64,000 nt of DNA, from positions 17,769,501-17,833,500 of the forward strand of contig NC_079881.1 of assembly GCF_029227915.1 (NCBI RefSeq), read 5' to 3'. Under the pieces are notes generated by a model. It saw nothing but the letters and a program-made list of their open reading frames with translations. It did no database searches and was not told the DNA's origin. The DNA is from Hydractinia symbiolongicarpus. Its lineage: Eukaryota; Cnidaria; Hydrozoa; Anthoathecata; Hydractiniidae. The stretch's first letter is position 1. Each line of letters opens with the position of its first letter. This document shows, piece after piece, positions 47,378 through 59,478 of this stretch. Position numbers and translations under genes: made by a program.

Positions 47378-47683
47378 TCATGTGAAGTAAGTGGAAGGCA
47401 ACTCAATTTTCCGCATTGTGTTAATGTTTGTTGTCGAAAACCTGATTGCTCCGATTTTCCAAACTATCGTCTTCCCAATTTTATTGCATATTTCAGGTAA
47501 TAGATCCTCTTCTATATTTTTACCTCGTCCACCTGCCCAACTCACATAATAACTCCATTTAATTTGCTCTGATAACCTTGCGGAGACAAAATTCTGGTCA
47601 CGGTTCCCTTCTTTTTCAGTATCATTCATGTTCATAAAAAACAAAGAAATGTAAATAAAAAAAGACCACGCATCGTAACACAA
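47378..47683 (-). pseudogene. Fragment of a DUF6589-type transposon protein
   Basis: RLSEQIKWSYYVSWAGGRGK and EEDLLPEICNKIGKTIV match RLSEQFKYGFFVNWRGGPGN and EEDLAQEICNKLSKSIV in the gene at 51078-54181. About 40 residues present there before RLSEQ are missing here. It is an isolated remnant of the same transposon family. Confidence 0.75.
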
Positions 47684-47869
47684 TTTTCTGATAAACGATT
47701 GTAAACAAAGTATTTAAATTATTTTTCTTCCTGTTGGTTTGTCAGTCGTACTGTTCATTCCAAAATGCTTTACTACAACAGACACAACGAAGCTTTACCA
47801 ACAGAGAATAGGAGTAACTACATCGCAATGCAGATAAAACTAGTCTTTTAAGACGGAAAGTTTATTGAA

Positions 47870-48000
47870 AAAAAATTCTCTCCAATGAATAAGAAGCCGC
47901 TAGAGAACTTCTCCACTCTCCCCTTTACAGGGATAATCGGAAAGCCAACAGATTTCGACTGTACTAAAACAAAAACCTATAAATGTATAAACATGACGAT
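47870..48000 (+). repeat. Penelope-like connector fragment
   Basis: Similar to the complement of about 41930-42060: ttctctccaatgaataagaagcc, cctttacagggat-atcg and ctgtacta-aacaaa-acctat. It carries no endonuclease part. Confidence 0.55.
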
Positions 48001-48536
48001 TGGTGAAATTCACTCATGCTTAGGATCTGGTGCGGGTCCTTGAGTAAGCCTTCCCTGCCTCCCGCAAGACACCAGTCACATTCATTGACACCGTCCGCCA
48101 AAATCAATAACTTTTGTTAAACTTCGAAAAAAGAACAGTCGACAGTTGCAAATCGTATCGTTGTTGCTTTTACCTATTGACACAGAGCCCAGGGCTATGA
48201 GAAGTAGACTTGGAACCCAGCCCTTAGAAAGGTTGTCACAAAGACTGAAAAGCAGCACACCTGGAAATCGAAAAGCTTGCGGACCTTAGACAGGAACACT
48301 GAAGAAATCGTGTCGTAATGCTTGGCCTAACCAAGAAACTGCCCCTTAGAAAGGTAGACTTGGAATCCAGTGGCGGCAACCCAGAAAACCATTACATATC
48401 GTCTCGAGCTTAAACAAGTAATTCACCTCACAACCTAGTCAACTTTTCTGCTTCGAATTCCGCCACAAGGCCCATCCTGACCAATGAAGAACACACACTC
48501 TTCAGTCACCAAAACCTATAAGCCTTCAAGATCTAT

Positions 48537-48611
48537 GGTCTTTCCCACCGTCAGTGGTCTTTCCCACAGTCACTAGTCTTTCCCAGTGTCAACCAGTCTT
48601 TCCTGGCAGTC
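48537..48611 (+). repeat. Minisatellite, four 19-bp units
   Basis: Degenerate units with core gtctttcccacagtca occur at about 48538, 48557, 48576 and 48594. The last unit contains ctggcagtc (48603-48611), the left copy of the target duplication of the transposon that starts at 48612. Confidence 0.7.
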
Positions 48612-48820
48612 CATCCTCGTCCCCAGGGTCTTGTGGCCCCTGAGCCGTTATTTCGGAGTGGCCAACAATGACCCTGGAACAGGCTGGTCATGTGATACAA
48701 AAATGCCAAGATATACTGGGCATTTTTGAAATTCCAGAGATAATGAGATGCAAATTTGACGCTCGTCTCAAGCTTTAACAGATACGCATTAATACAAGGG
48801 AGATAGGAGATAGCCAAAAG

Positions 48821-50802
48821 ATGGATGTGTTGAAACGTTTGGATTTTGTATTTAATTTGCACGAAGGTTTTCCTTCTCACTGCCTTAAGCCTAAACAAGT
48901 TCAATGTTTTAAAGCTCTTTTAAAGGGCAGGGATGTTGTAGCTGTCCTTCCTACGAGTTATGGAAAGCCGTTAATTTTTCAACTTCTTCCTGACGTTATA
49001 CCACAAAAAAGTACAAGGAATATCGTTATTGTGGTGTGTCCTTTATCTTCAATTATAGAAGACCAAGTGCAGTTTTTAAACAGTGTTGGTATTTCAGCAA
49101 TGTCACTTCATTGCAATAATAGTTCCACAAGCTCTTATGAAAGTTTGTTTGCCGAAATGAAAACTCATGAAGAAATCAATATATCAAAAAAGGTGCAAGA
49201 AGGGGATATAAATCTACTCTTCGCTCATCCAGAGGCAATACTTTCCGAGCAAGGCAGAAATTTATTAAAGTCAACTGTGTATCAAGATAATGTTGTTGGA
49301 ATTGTTATTGACGAGGCCCATTGTGTAGAATTTTGGTAAGTATATATATACTGTTTTTTTCTTCTCATATATATATTTAAGAACAAGTTAGCTACATCTT
49401 AGAAACATTTTTGACTAAGTTAAAGTAATTTACAATGTTATGACTAGCTATGTGTACTGTATTGTGGAAAACCTAAAGTAGATAAGCTACCTGCAACTCT
49501 GCAGTTCGGGTGCAAGTCCTGATTGGGTTTTTGTACAATAGCTGGTCATGTCATTAAATTACCTCGAATAGCTAGCTATACATATGGAGTCAAAAAAAAC
49601 TATTCATTTCATTTTGATTTTACGTTTCGATTATTTCTTTGTCAGGTTGACAAAGAAAATAATTAATAAAAAATATATAACAAAATAAATTAATAAGATG
49701 CTGCTCTAAAAAGGACTATGTACTTTTATATAAAAAAAAAATTAACCAATAAAATATCTAAATATACATTTCAGGGGAGAAGAATTTAGAAAAGATTTTA
49801 AAGAACTTTCCACAGTGCGCACTTATTTTCCAAAAGCATCTATGTTAGCCCTTACTGCAACTGCCTCACCTCATCATATAACAAGTTTAGTGAAGTCATT
49901 GAATATGTCAACAGCAAAAGTTATCAGAGTAAATCCCAACCGCAAAAACATATTTCTTGACAAAAAGATCCGCAAAAGTAATGCTTCTGGATTCGAAAGC
50001 TATGAGAATATATTGTTACCTATAGCAAATTCATTAAATTCAGTAAGAGAACAATTTCCAATGACAATCATTTATATAAAATTAAAATATTGTCGTCTTG
50101 CCTTTAATCTATTTGAAAGAATTTTAAGCACATTTCAATACGTGGGATTTGAAAAAACACCATTAGTCGTTTGTTTTGTCAATACCATGCACCGCAGACA
50201 AAAGCTATGAAACAAATTATCATAAAGGAAATTTCTAAGAAGAACTCACGGATCAGAGTTATCTTTGCTACCACTGCGCTCGGAATGGGTGTTAATATTC
50301 CACATGTAGAAAATGTTTACCACATTACCCCACCCAGCAATCTTGAAGCTTATGTTCAAGAAATAGGACGAGCTGGCAGAAGTGAGCAACCTGCAACAGC
50401 TATTTTGTTTGACAATAATTCCGATGTTTCGGCAAATAAAACAAATGTGGATAAAAAAAAATTTGTACTGCCAGACATCAACTTGCCTAAGGGAGCATAT
50501 TCAAAAACATTTTGGTTTCAAGCACGAACTTAATCTGTGAAAAAGTGGAATTGGTAGAAAAACCAACCACTGTAAGAACTCGTTTAACAGCAAAATTAAG
50601 AAATGAATTAAATAAGGAACTATGTATGGCCCTATCCAACATTAGTGAAGAAAATTCGATATTTTTGTTTGGGACTCCCAAAGAGCTTGCCGCTGACATT
50701 TGTTACACAAGCTCACAATTAAACACAGGTGCCCCTGATTTATCCATGTTAGATGAGAACATTGCTAAAGAAGTTCAAAATATTTTGTCAAAGTATTTTT
50801 GA
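48821..50802 (+). pseudogene. RecQ-type superfamily 2 helicase of the transposon, frameshifted
   Basis: ATG at 48821. Exon 1 ends at 49335 (GTAAG) inside the DEAH-box motif; exon 2 starts at 49775 after tttcag and restores the frame. Motifs: AVLPTSYGKPLIFQLLP (Walker A, with Lys followed by Pro instead of Ser/Thr), VIVVCPLSSIIEDQV, VGIVIDEAHCVEFW, MLALTATASP, then after a 1-base shift near 50160, FCQYHAPQTKAMK, VIFATTALGMGVNIP and YVQEIGRAGR. Another shift near 50520 separates the C-terminal part (to 50802). RecQ-type enzymes unwind DNA 3' to 5' with ATP. A helicase could support strand separation during transposition, but that is inference. The altered Walker A and two shifts make this copy inactive. 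Confidence 0.85.
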
Positions 50803-51077
50803 GAAAATACATATACACTTTGTTTCATAAAAATACCAAAAGTCTTCCTACAGAGGTCAGTAAAGTATTATATTGTTTAAAGAAGAGTATGACCAGCCTT
50901 TTATATCTATGCTTTATGAAAAGAGTGTATATATTTTTTTTCTTGATACTAGTTTCACGCAACAAACTGTCCAAAAATTTGAAATAAAAACATATATATA
51001 TAGAGAGTAAAAGTTTAGTAAAATATATAAAGTAGAAAAAAACCCATCCAAAACCATCACAAATAACTTATATACTT

Positions 51078-54000
51078 CTAATTTTCTGGTAGTTCACTTA
51101 GATGTTTTTTAATCCATTTTTGATGTTCCATGACGGTGATATATCGAAGTGGAGATCGTCTTATATTCGGAAAACTAGAATGGTGGCGCAATGGTGCATG
51201 GTCAAAAGGCTTAATTGTCAGCAGATCAGCAATCATTTCCTTTTCGTCTTGACTTGAATCACGGGTTTGATGTTGTACTGACAGAGGATGGATCCCTGAT
51301 GTGTTGTCATAATTTTCTGAAATTTCTCTGATACCACTTACAGCTTTACATACCTTGCTAATAGATTGAACAGATTTATTAGGGCCCATTCTTTGAACAA
51401 TGCTCTTGCTTAACTTGTTGCAAATTTCCTGAGCAAGATCTTCTTCCATATTATTTCCAGGACCACCTCTCCAATTAACAAAAAAGCCATATTTAAACTG
51501 TTCTGATAAACGTGGTGTCAACATACATTTAATTTGTGCAATGCTAACGAACATTTCAATAGAATACTTACTAAAACCTCCTAGTGATCTGAATACAGTT
51601 AACAAAAGCTTTTGATTAATAAGGTTACGTTTACCATCACCCTCTTTGGCTGTATCCTTCATTTGCAAAATTAAAATAGTAAGAAAAATTGAACATAACC
51701 AATAGTTCTTGACATAATCATCCCCTCCTGTGACATTTGGATTTTTTTGGAACAAAAATTTTTGAACAAATGTACCTAACACATCATCAAAATACCTTCT
51801 TTGCTTTTCTTTGTCATGTGTAATGTTGACTGGAAACGGATAATTTGATGGTCTGTCTTCTAGAGAGCTCATACCAAGAAATTTCATTAATGCGACGATT
51901 ATGTAGGCACGACCCGTACTTAAAAATAATTGTTCACTACCTTCATATGAATCTAATACTTTAGACGGTTTCGCATCCTTTCGGTTATACTTTTCCCTGA
52001 AATATTTAAGAGTTCCAATTTCTTTGACTGATTCAGGTGCATAAAGCAGAAAATAACTGTACTGCAATAGTGACGCTTTGCAATGCCACATCACAGGTTT
52101 AAATGGAGCACAGTGTTCCAAACGGTCAGATGGTGTGTGTGCTCCACCAAGAAGGTGTTTTGCACCAGCAAACAGAACTCTTGTGAGCTGGTCTCCAGAA
52201 AAAGGTATTTTCATTTCCCGCATGGTATCGTCTTCAGTAAAAACAACATGACCAATGGTCTGACCAGGATCTGCTTAATAGCCAACATCTACTGTATTTG
52301 GTAACCGCTGTGGGTCTGGTAACTTCTCTAACTGTCCCGCTTGATAGTAGATTTCTGCAATCCAATTTTCAAACGTTCTAAGAATTTCAACACAGTCTGA
52401 ATATTTTGATTCGTTTGCGTTAATAATTGGCATGGAAATAATGGTTGATTTTTGTTTCATGCATTCACTATGTGGGTGAGGTAAATGCACTGGCAGCACG
52501 TTTTTTAAAAACTTAAATTGTGAAAGAAATTCCAACATTATTCTCCCAATTAAAATTTTCGAGGTGTCAGCATAATGTTGCCATTCTTGAACATTTGGCA
52601 TAAACAAATTTGGTGATGCAGTACGTACACTTTTGATTAAAGGAATATCATTAGACAGATGTTGCAATGGTATTCGATTTTCAATTAGATTACTGGCCAT
52701 CATATGGAGGTCGTTATTGTCAACATTTTTCCTTGTAGCCACAAGCACCCTCATATCCCAGTTATCTGATGTACCACGCAAAGATCCACCATTTCTGATA
52801 ATATTAACAGCCTTTTCCATAAAATGACCACCTGCTAATTTTAACAAAACATCGCGCATTGAATTCGATAAGCAAAATCCAACTTGATTTAATCTTCTTT
52901 GGGACTATATAAATTGTATATGTATGTAATATCAAATAAACGACTTGGAAGTATTTAATTTACCTCTAGTCTATCTAAGCCAATATAAAAATCTTTCTTT
53001 AAAGTTTTGATAAAGCTACTTTATAACACATTTTTTAGGTTTAGGTCATACTTTTTAGGTTTAGTTTGATACTTTTTTAGAACGGTTTAGAGCTGACCCC
53101 TCCTTTAAGCCTTTAAAATGCTTTTCCAAGCCAATTAATTTAATTTTTCAATTTTCCCAATACTTTGTGAGTTAGCAGTTAAAATTACCTATATAATCTC
53201 AGCCTTTTGTTTCATAATAATTAAGTTTCTTATTAAAAATTTGTGTACATGTGGTAAAACTTATTGCTGCTGTTATGTTATGTTACTATAATTTTGATTT
53301 TTTGATTTTTTTGTGAAGTTTAATTTAATTGTATATAGACTTTTTTATTTTTGATATTTTGATTTGGATAAAAAGTAAAGTATGTTGAAATAGAGTTGTA
53401 TATGTAATACCTGTGTACTGCAACCTCCTTCAATTGCAAGAATGGTGTTAATTCTCTGTAGTCGACTTAATTCATGCCATCTAATCTGCATTAACACTGA
53501 ATAGACAAAACAAAGTTTAACTTTTAAACTATTACTCAAGGGTTGGTGTAATTTACCAGTGCTTGCTAGCAAAATTTTTAACAATAAAGAATGATTTGAT
53601 TCTAACTCTTCCCATAAACTTTCGCAATCAAATGTCTGTAAGCCATTGTAGCTTGTATCATGTAAGTATGATGGTTTAGTTCTCCTACAAAGTTTTGCAG
53701 AATCACTTTCAACCTCCACCAACATTTTACTTTCAAATTCTACCATGGAATTTTCACAATTTTCTTTATTTCTTTGTATGTTTGTGACATCACAGAGAGC
53801 AGGTTTATTTTCAAAAAGCTTCTTTTTTGCCACAGATGTGGTTTTACTTGGTGAAGAAACTGCACAACGTTTAACTGAAACATTTTGTCTATGTAAACTT
53901 TGATTTTTTTGGCACTGACATCGGTATTCATGCATTTTTTGAATAAACGATATACATTTACGACATATAGCATCAGACATTCCATCATCTTGTGACACTC

Positions 54001-54181
54001 TTATTCCACATGTTTGCTCAATTTTAAATGTTAGGTAAATTTTTTCTCCACTTTTTGAAAAACATTTTGTCACATGGTTTTGAGCAGTGACAATACAGCA
54101 TAACCGACAAAGCACTTCATTTTTAGGTAAAGTGGCATGTTTAGTATATATCTTTGTTGGTGTATTAACAACTTCAGCCAT
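51078..54181 (-). pseudogene. ZAD-like zinc finger plus DUF6589 protein (probable transposase), one nonsense codon
   Basis: ATG at 54181. Exon 1 (54181-53411) carries a ZAD-like set: CRLCC...CG..V...DG.SDAICRKC..FI.K. Exon 2 (52904-51078) follows a 506-bp intron with GT and AG sites and keeps the frame. It reads LLKLAGGHFMEKAVNIIRNG, TSDNWDMRVLVATRKN, then GDQLTRVLFAGAKHLLGGAH, HTPSDRLEHCAPFKPVMWHC and GTLKYFREKYNRKD, the conserved centre of DUF6589 proteins found in fungi and invertebrates. Only one stop (TAA, 52273-52275, just after NTVDVGY) breaks about 866 codons. Position within inverted ends and partnership with a helicase make it the likely transposase, with the finger for end recognition. 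No catalytic triad is proven here. Confidence 0.75.
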
Positions 54182-54860
54182 TACAATGTGAAGATGACAT
54201 TGACAAAAGTACTCCAAAACTGACTTGAAACATTTGCACTGTTATCACTACTAACTTAGCAATATGTAGCTAGCTAAACTAAAACAAAAAAACAATATAG
54301 TTACTATATTCCTTTGTACACTCAACTTAAAGTAGTTTAAACATAGTAGGCTGTTTCATATACAGAAGGAAAAAAAAGGCTTATTACTTATTGCATTACT
54401 TTAGCGAAAAGGTAGCTAGCTACCTTTATGTCTAATCTGCTACAACGTCAACAAATCAGTAAAGCTAGTGACATTTGCATCTTTATGTCTGGTCTGCTAC
54501 ACAACAAATCAGTAAAGGTACATTTGCCTGTATTTTACATGCAAATAAAAACTTAAATTTCTATCTATTCCTGGTGTCTTATGTTACATATAATAATAAT
54601 AACTAGCTATATATATATAAATAATATCACAATCCCTAATCTTTTCTAATGTTGAGTCAATTTTTTAAAGCTGGAGACCAACAGCCCAGCTGCCATGTTT
54701 GTTGTTACTGCCGCGAAAGACAACTATGCATAAATTATATTTTGGGTATAATTATCATAAATTGTAAGCGATCATGTGACCAGCCTGTTCCAGGGCCTTT
54801 TCGCCGCTATCAGCTTTATCAACAAGGCAAAATGCCCTGGGAACGAGGTTGCTGGCAGTC

Positions 54861-55500
54861 AACTGGATCTGTGTAAGAAACAGGAAAAGAGAATAGGAGT
54901 AAAGCTTTAATGTTTCCAGGTTTGCTGCTTTTTATTCTTTGTCGCAACATAAAGCAGAGAATAATTCAGAATAAAACATTTTTATATGTCATTGCTAATA
55001 TCTACTGTTAATCAAAAACCTGCTTTCCTTGACACTGAAATAAAGTTAGATGGTTTTCATGCAATAAAAAGGCTTACTTTAAACATTTTCTGCAACAACT
55101 TAGGCCTGATAGTCAGACAGAAAGATAATACTGGCAAAATAATAGCAAAGCCAACTGAAGTAGCTTGGAAAATCGTAAATAATATGGACAATTTTCAATC
55201 ACAAAGAATTTCTTGATAATTTTCCAGAAAGAAAGAAAAAACAGTTTAGTGCAGATGTTTTAAACTTGAAAAAAAAAACACATTCAGAAAGGTTTTCTCA
55301 CAGGTGGTATGCCTGGTTATGGCACTGAAGTAAATGAAAACATACACAACTTTTTAAATAGTACTTTATTTGGTGCATCAACTGTAAGTCCTGAACTAGT
55401 TATAGCTATTCTAAGTGGTCTTTTTTACTCGTACAAGAAAAAGGATGAAAAAGAGCGCATCTGCAACAGTAACGTTACCCAGTTACTCCAAACATTGTAA
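54861..55500 (+). pseudogene. Transposon-derived fragment, family unknown
   Basis: Broken frames (54986-55216 and 55309-55500) read as one protein tail: FLDTEIKLDGFHAIKRLTLN, then GYGTEVNENIHNFLNSTLFG and VSPELVIAILSGLFYSYKKK. The G-T-x2-N-E-x2-H-x2-L-N pattern resembles C-terminal parts of multicopy transposon proteins in invertebrates. It lies just outside the helicase-encoding element and in another orientation from its DUF6589 gene. Confidence 0.45.
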
Positions 55501-57150
55501 AAAGTATAGTAGAAAATATCGCGATTGATTCTACGTTATCAAAACAAATACATATACAATATAACAAATCTATATAAGAATACGCTAAGTGTGTCCGTCT
55601 GTCTATGACAGGTAAATTCGATGCGTTCATTTTCCTTTGATGTAGTCTCCGAAAAAGTTATATCCAATTTGCTAGCGAGTTTACTTTGTTTACATCACGT
55701 GATCAAATTGGAGCAACTGGATTTGCTGAAAAAAATTTAACGGCTTTCTTTACAGAAATCGTGTCCCTCGACACCGAAAAAAACAACAACAAAAGAATGG
55801 TCCCTTCGTCCCTTGTTAGCTAGCTAATGTTAGCCTCCAATTCCTGCTCCTCATCCCATGGCTAACTCTAACCTTTGACTTATATTGTTATTCCTCTTTT
55901 TTAATTATCTATAGCTACCTACCTTTGTTTCCAAACTTCTTTTCTTTTATGAGCACGAATTATGATGCAACAAGCTAGCGAGCTAGCTAGCTACCTACCT
56001 ACAAAATCTTTCAAGGACTTGAACTTTTGCAGGATAGTAGGATGTATTTTTATAGCCATAAGAGTATAATTATTTTCACATTTTTACAGGGGACTACGTG
56101 CAATATGACCAGTGCAATAATTTTTTTCAGAATTTAAAGCGTGTGTGTTAAGTTATTTTTTACTGTTTTGTTTCTGATATCCTGTTAAACTTTTGTCAGC
56201 TTACATGTACAATACCAGGTTATTTTTACAGAGGTTTGTAGACATTTGATTGGAAATTTATGTGGGTTTATGACTTTATTTTAATTTATGAGAGGATGGT
56301 AAGGTTGTTTGTGTTTTTTGTGTTGCAAACTGCTGTTTTTTGAAATTCTGTGTAAAATTTTGTGGGGAAAAGACCACATGCAATATACTGAAAGAACAAA
56401 TTTTATGGAATTGGCCTCCACTAAAGGCTGTTGTGTAAGCTAATGGCTTTTTCATAGTTCGTATTACAAGCTTTTGTTGGGAAGAACTAAACTATATATA
56501 TGTGATTGTCATTTTTGCTGGAAAAAAAAATTAAGAATTTTAAAATTGTGGTAATAACTGTGTTTAATGATGATGAAAAAATTACTAATTGTTCTGACTA
56601 AAACTTTTTTGTTTTTTATATTTAAGAAATGCCTGATTTTTCTATAATTTGATGTGTTTCCTAATCTTTTAGTGGAAGATTTAAAGATATCTCCTCGAAA
56701 ACCGATCTGTTTTACATTTTGTGTTAACTTTTGTGAGGACGGACCGTATATACACTCTGTTTTCCAAAAATAATATCTTTGTTCATTTAAATTTTCTCCT
56801 TAATCATTTTTGACATTCACGTTAAAAATGGTTGGTAAAGGTAACTACAGATCATCATACTAAGGAAAAATTTTTTGTATTCTTAACCTGTTCATTTTTA
56901 CAATTTGTGTATATTTTTTGGCAACAGGATAGTATGTAATCGAAGAAATGATTTTCCAGATATGCATTTGATGTTTTTTGATACTTCTGATTGAATTATT
57001 AAAGGCTTTCAACGAAGTAAATATTCAAGATGCGTTATTTTTGACTTTATTATTATTGTTGGTGTTGTTCATGATTCTAAACATTATTTTAATTATTGTT
57101 TCAAGCTCTCTTTGTTGATTCAAGTTTTTCTTTGCTCATTGATTTTTTGA
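55501..57150. other. No gene seen
   Basis: AT-rich with many T and A runs; an agctagctagct cluster lies at 55975-55995. No recognisable coding sequence. Confidence 0.5.
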
Positions 57151-57389
57151 GAAAATAATTTACAAAGAGGTGGCAAGCCACCGCAATGATGAACTCAACC
57201 TGTTAGGTCTTTGGAAATAAGCTAGAGGTTGTACTTCTCTAGAGAAAATGCCTCTAAAAGCACAATTCGCCCTTTTTACAAGGAATTAATTAAAAAAATA
57301 TATAAAAAAATAAAAAGGACACAACACATTTGAAAAGATGAACAGAACTTTGACCAAGGGCAGGTAGGTTTCGACCCATATTTCTGAAC
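57151..57389 (-). repeat. 239-bp dispersed repeat, copy A
   Basis: Over 95 percent identical by eye to 59940-60175. It includes gaggtggcaagccaccgcaa, taggtctttggaaataagct and gggcaggtaggtttcgaccc. It lies downstream (minus sense) of a USP His-box relic, so it is probably the distal 3' UTR of the endonuclease-USP retroelement family. Confidence 0.9.
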
Positions 57390-57745
57390 CTAAGTACCTT
57401 GGATGTCTAGCTGGGTCACCTCGAAGAGGTCCGCGGACGGTCATCAGCAGAAACTAGACATCCCAATCTTCCTAAAGTAAACTTTGACCACTTTCTGTTC
57501 AACTGTGCTATTCTTTGTTTTTAAATCAGGTGATAAGTGGAGTTGTTACTCTCCAAAGTCAAGATCATGTGTCAAGCCCCTTTGCTGACTCATTCTGGTT
57601 AAAATATTCTTACCTCAGCTCTTCTAAAAAGAAAACATATGACTCGTGACTGTTAATAAGGCGGTATCACAGAAAATTACTGCTCTATCGTTGCAATGTA
57701 TCCACCTGTGAACCATTTGGTCGAAGGCTATGGTTGTGTAGTGAC
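57390..57745 (-). pseudogene. Endonuclease-USP retroelement, copy 3 (3' remnant)
   Basis: On the minus strand near 57740-57675 a short stretch reads GHYTTIAFD and WIHCNDRAVIF, the USP His box and the following conserved Cys-Asn-Asp, as in 44449-46630. The rest down to 57390 is 3' UTR with agtcaagatcatgtgtcaagcccctttgct, comparable to the other copies. Everything upstream is missing. Confidence 0.6.
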
Positions 57746-59478
57746 CATTATTAAAGTTATTTAGGTTTAAAATTGTTGATAAAGGACGGAATCAAAAGAG
57801 AAAAATTTTGTGTTTTTAACTGGTTGATTTTTACATTTTGTGTAAATTTTTGTGGGAGAGGATAGTATGCAACCGAAATGACCGATTCTTCTAGATTTAA
57901 ATTTGATGTTTTTCATACTATAGCTTTTTCATATTTTTGTAAGCTTCTAACTAAGGGTTTTTGCAACATAATCACTTCTAAGATGTACATATTTGAGATG
58001 TGTTATTTCTGACATTGCTATTATTGGTGTTGTGGTCGTTGGTGTTCTAACTGTCGGTGTTCTTACTGTCCGATTTGTGAGTTTGGTGTTGTGAGTGGAG
58101 GGTCGACGTTGTCAGTGTCGTTGTTGTAACTTTTTATCAACTAGATATTACACCTAGCAAGCGTTCTTTTTTATTTTACGTAAGATTTGAGGATTTAATG
58201 CGATTTGATATTTGACATTTTGTGTAAGATTTTAAGAACATTTATTTTTATATGCACTGCTGACATCATAAAACATCTAAAGCAACCTATTTTTTCATAG
58301 GCCTTTTGCTTAAGTGGATTTTACCACGGGCCTTATTGACTAGTACACAAATAAACAACAGTTAACATATTGTAAAATGAATAAATGCGATCAGATGTAA
58401 AATGTGCAAAAAACCTTCATTACATTCTTAACATTCTTTGGAAATAATCTAAGAATAAAATGAAAATTACAAAGTGCACGCATAATGACAAACTCGACAA
58501 GTTAAGTCTTACAATTTAAATTCTAGAGGTTTATTGCAAACGCTGCAGTAGTGCAGATTTTCACACGAGTGTTGAATAATCTACCAAAGAAAGGAAAGGC
58601 TAAGGACAACTCTACTCTGGTATGAGATACTCAAGAATCTCTAGGGCATCTTGCTGAGAGAACGGATTAAAAGCAGCACCCCTTGCATTAGAAACATGGC
58701 CTTTTAATGCATTTAGAAATGAAGAAGTGTTCACTGGAACCTTGGAGGAGGATTGTTTGCCTTGGTTTATTTTAGGATGCAATTTCCTGTCCTATGTTTT
58801 AAGTAATAATTCGTTTTTGAAACGCTTTGACCACAAAAGCTGCACAACTTTCTTGAAGCTCGTGCTTCTACAGCTTCCGCAGCCATGGTTTTCAGACAAA
58901 GAAGCTATCGTCCTGCGAAATTTTTTTAATTTTTTTGTGGAATATTATATATATTTCCAGGACTGGCATGTTTTAATTAAATGGAAAATTTTTGTTATAT
59001 TTTTAAACTTTATAAACTAAAGTTTATTCAAACATGCAAGTCTTATTTAACTAATTGAGGAATAATTATATTAAGTGATCAGAACTTATTCTATCATTGG
59101 GTTCTGTTTTTAAATAAATATAGCATAAGCAGACAAAGGGATGGGGATACTTAAATGTGAACCATTGCCTCCAATGTTAGAAAATTACAAATATTCGGAG
59201 ATATATTTATTAATCAATTTGTCAAAATAAAATATATTCCGTACGTTTATTACAAAATTTGAAAAAAAATATATATATAGATATTTTAAATGTTTTAACC
59301 ATCTCTCCCCCGGCAATATTTGTGGCGCCAATTTTCAAGTTTTTCCCACATTGTACTTCTTGTTGATGTTTCTTCTCCATTGTGTTCTCCACTTGCAGCA
59401 AATATATTTTCTGGCAAACATTTCCTCATTAGCCACCTTTTATCTCAAAACAAATATATAATATTCAAAAATCAAATA
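57746..59478. other. No recognised gene
   Basis: AT-rich. An open frame at 58727-59020 (plus, 97 codons, GCNFLSYVLSNNSFLKRFDH) has no domain I recognise. A gtt-rich stretch at 58025-58130 (ggtgttgtggtcgttggtgtt) is a degenerate simple repeat. Confidence 0.4.

Larger units (their letters stand above)
48612..54851. mobile_element. 6.24-kb helicase-encoding DNA transposon with 9-bp target duplication
   Basis: The 9-mer ctggcagtc lies at 48603-48611 and, in the same orientation, at 54852-54860. The ends between them are inverted: catcctcgtccccaggg at the left against the complement of ccctgggaacgaggttg at the right (15 of 17), and a second block ccctggaacaggctggtca at 48672-48690 mirrored at 54777-54795 (19 of 19). 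Inside are a RecQ-type helicase gene (plus) and a ZAD/DUF6589 gene (minus), converging near 50.9-51.1 kb. Gene content best fits the helicase-encoding Academ lineage (AcademH) as I remember it; the target duplication I associate with Academ is shorter, so the superfamily is open. Confidence 0.8.

Noticed and set aside
49336-49774. Insertion in the helicase gene
   Set aside because: The gap has good GT and AG borders and removal keeps the frame inside the DEAH motif, so it is an intron.
48612-54851. Mutator-type transposon, because of the 9-bp target duplication
   Set aside because: No MULE transposase or SWIM-type finger is seen; helicase and DUF6589 content point elsewhere.
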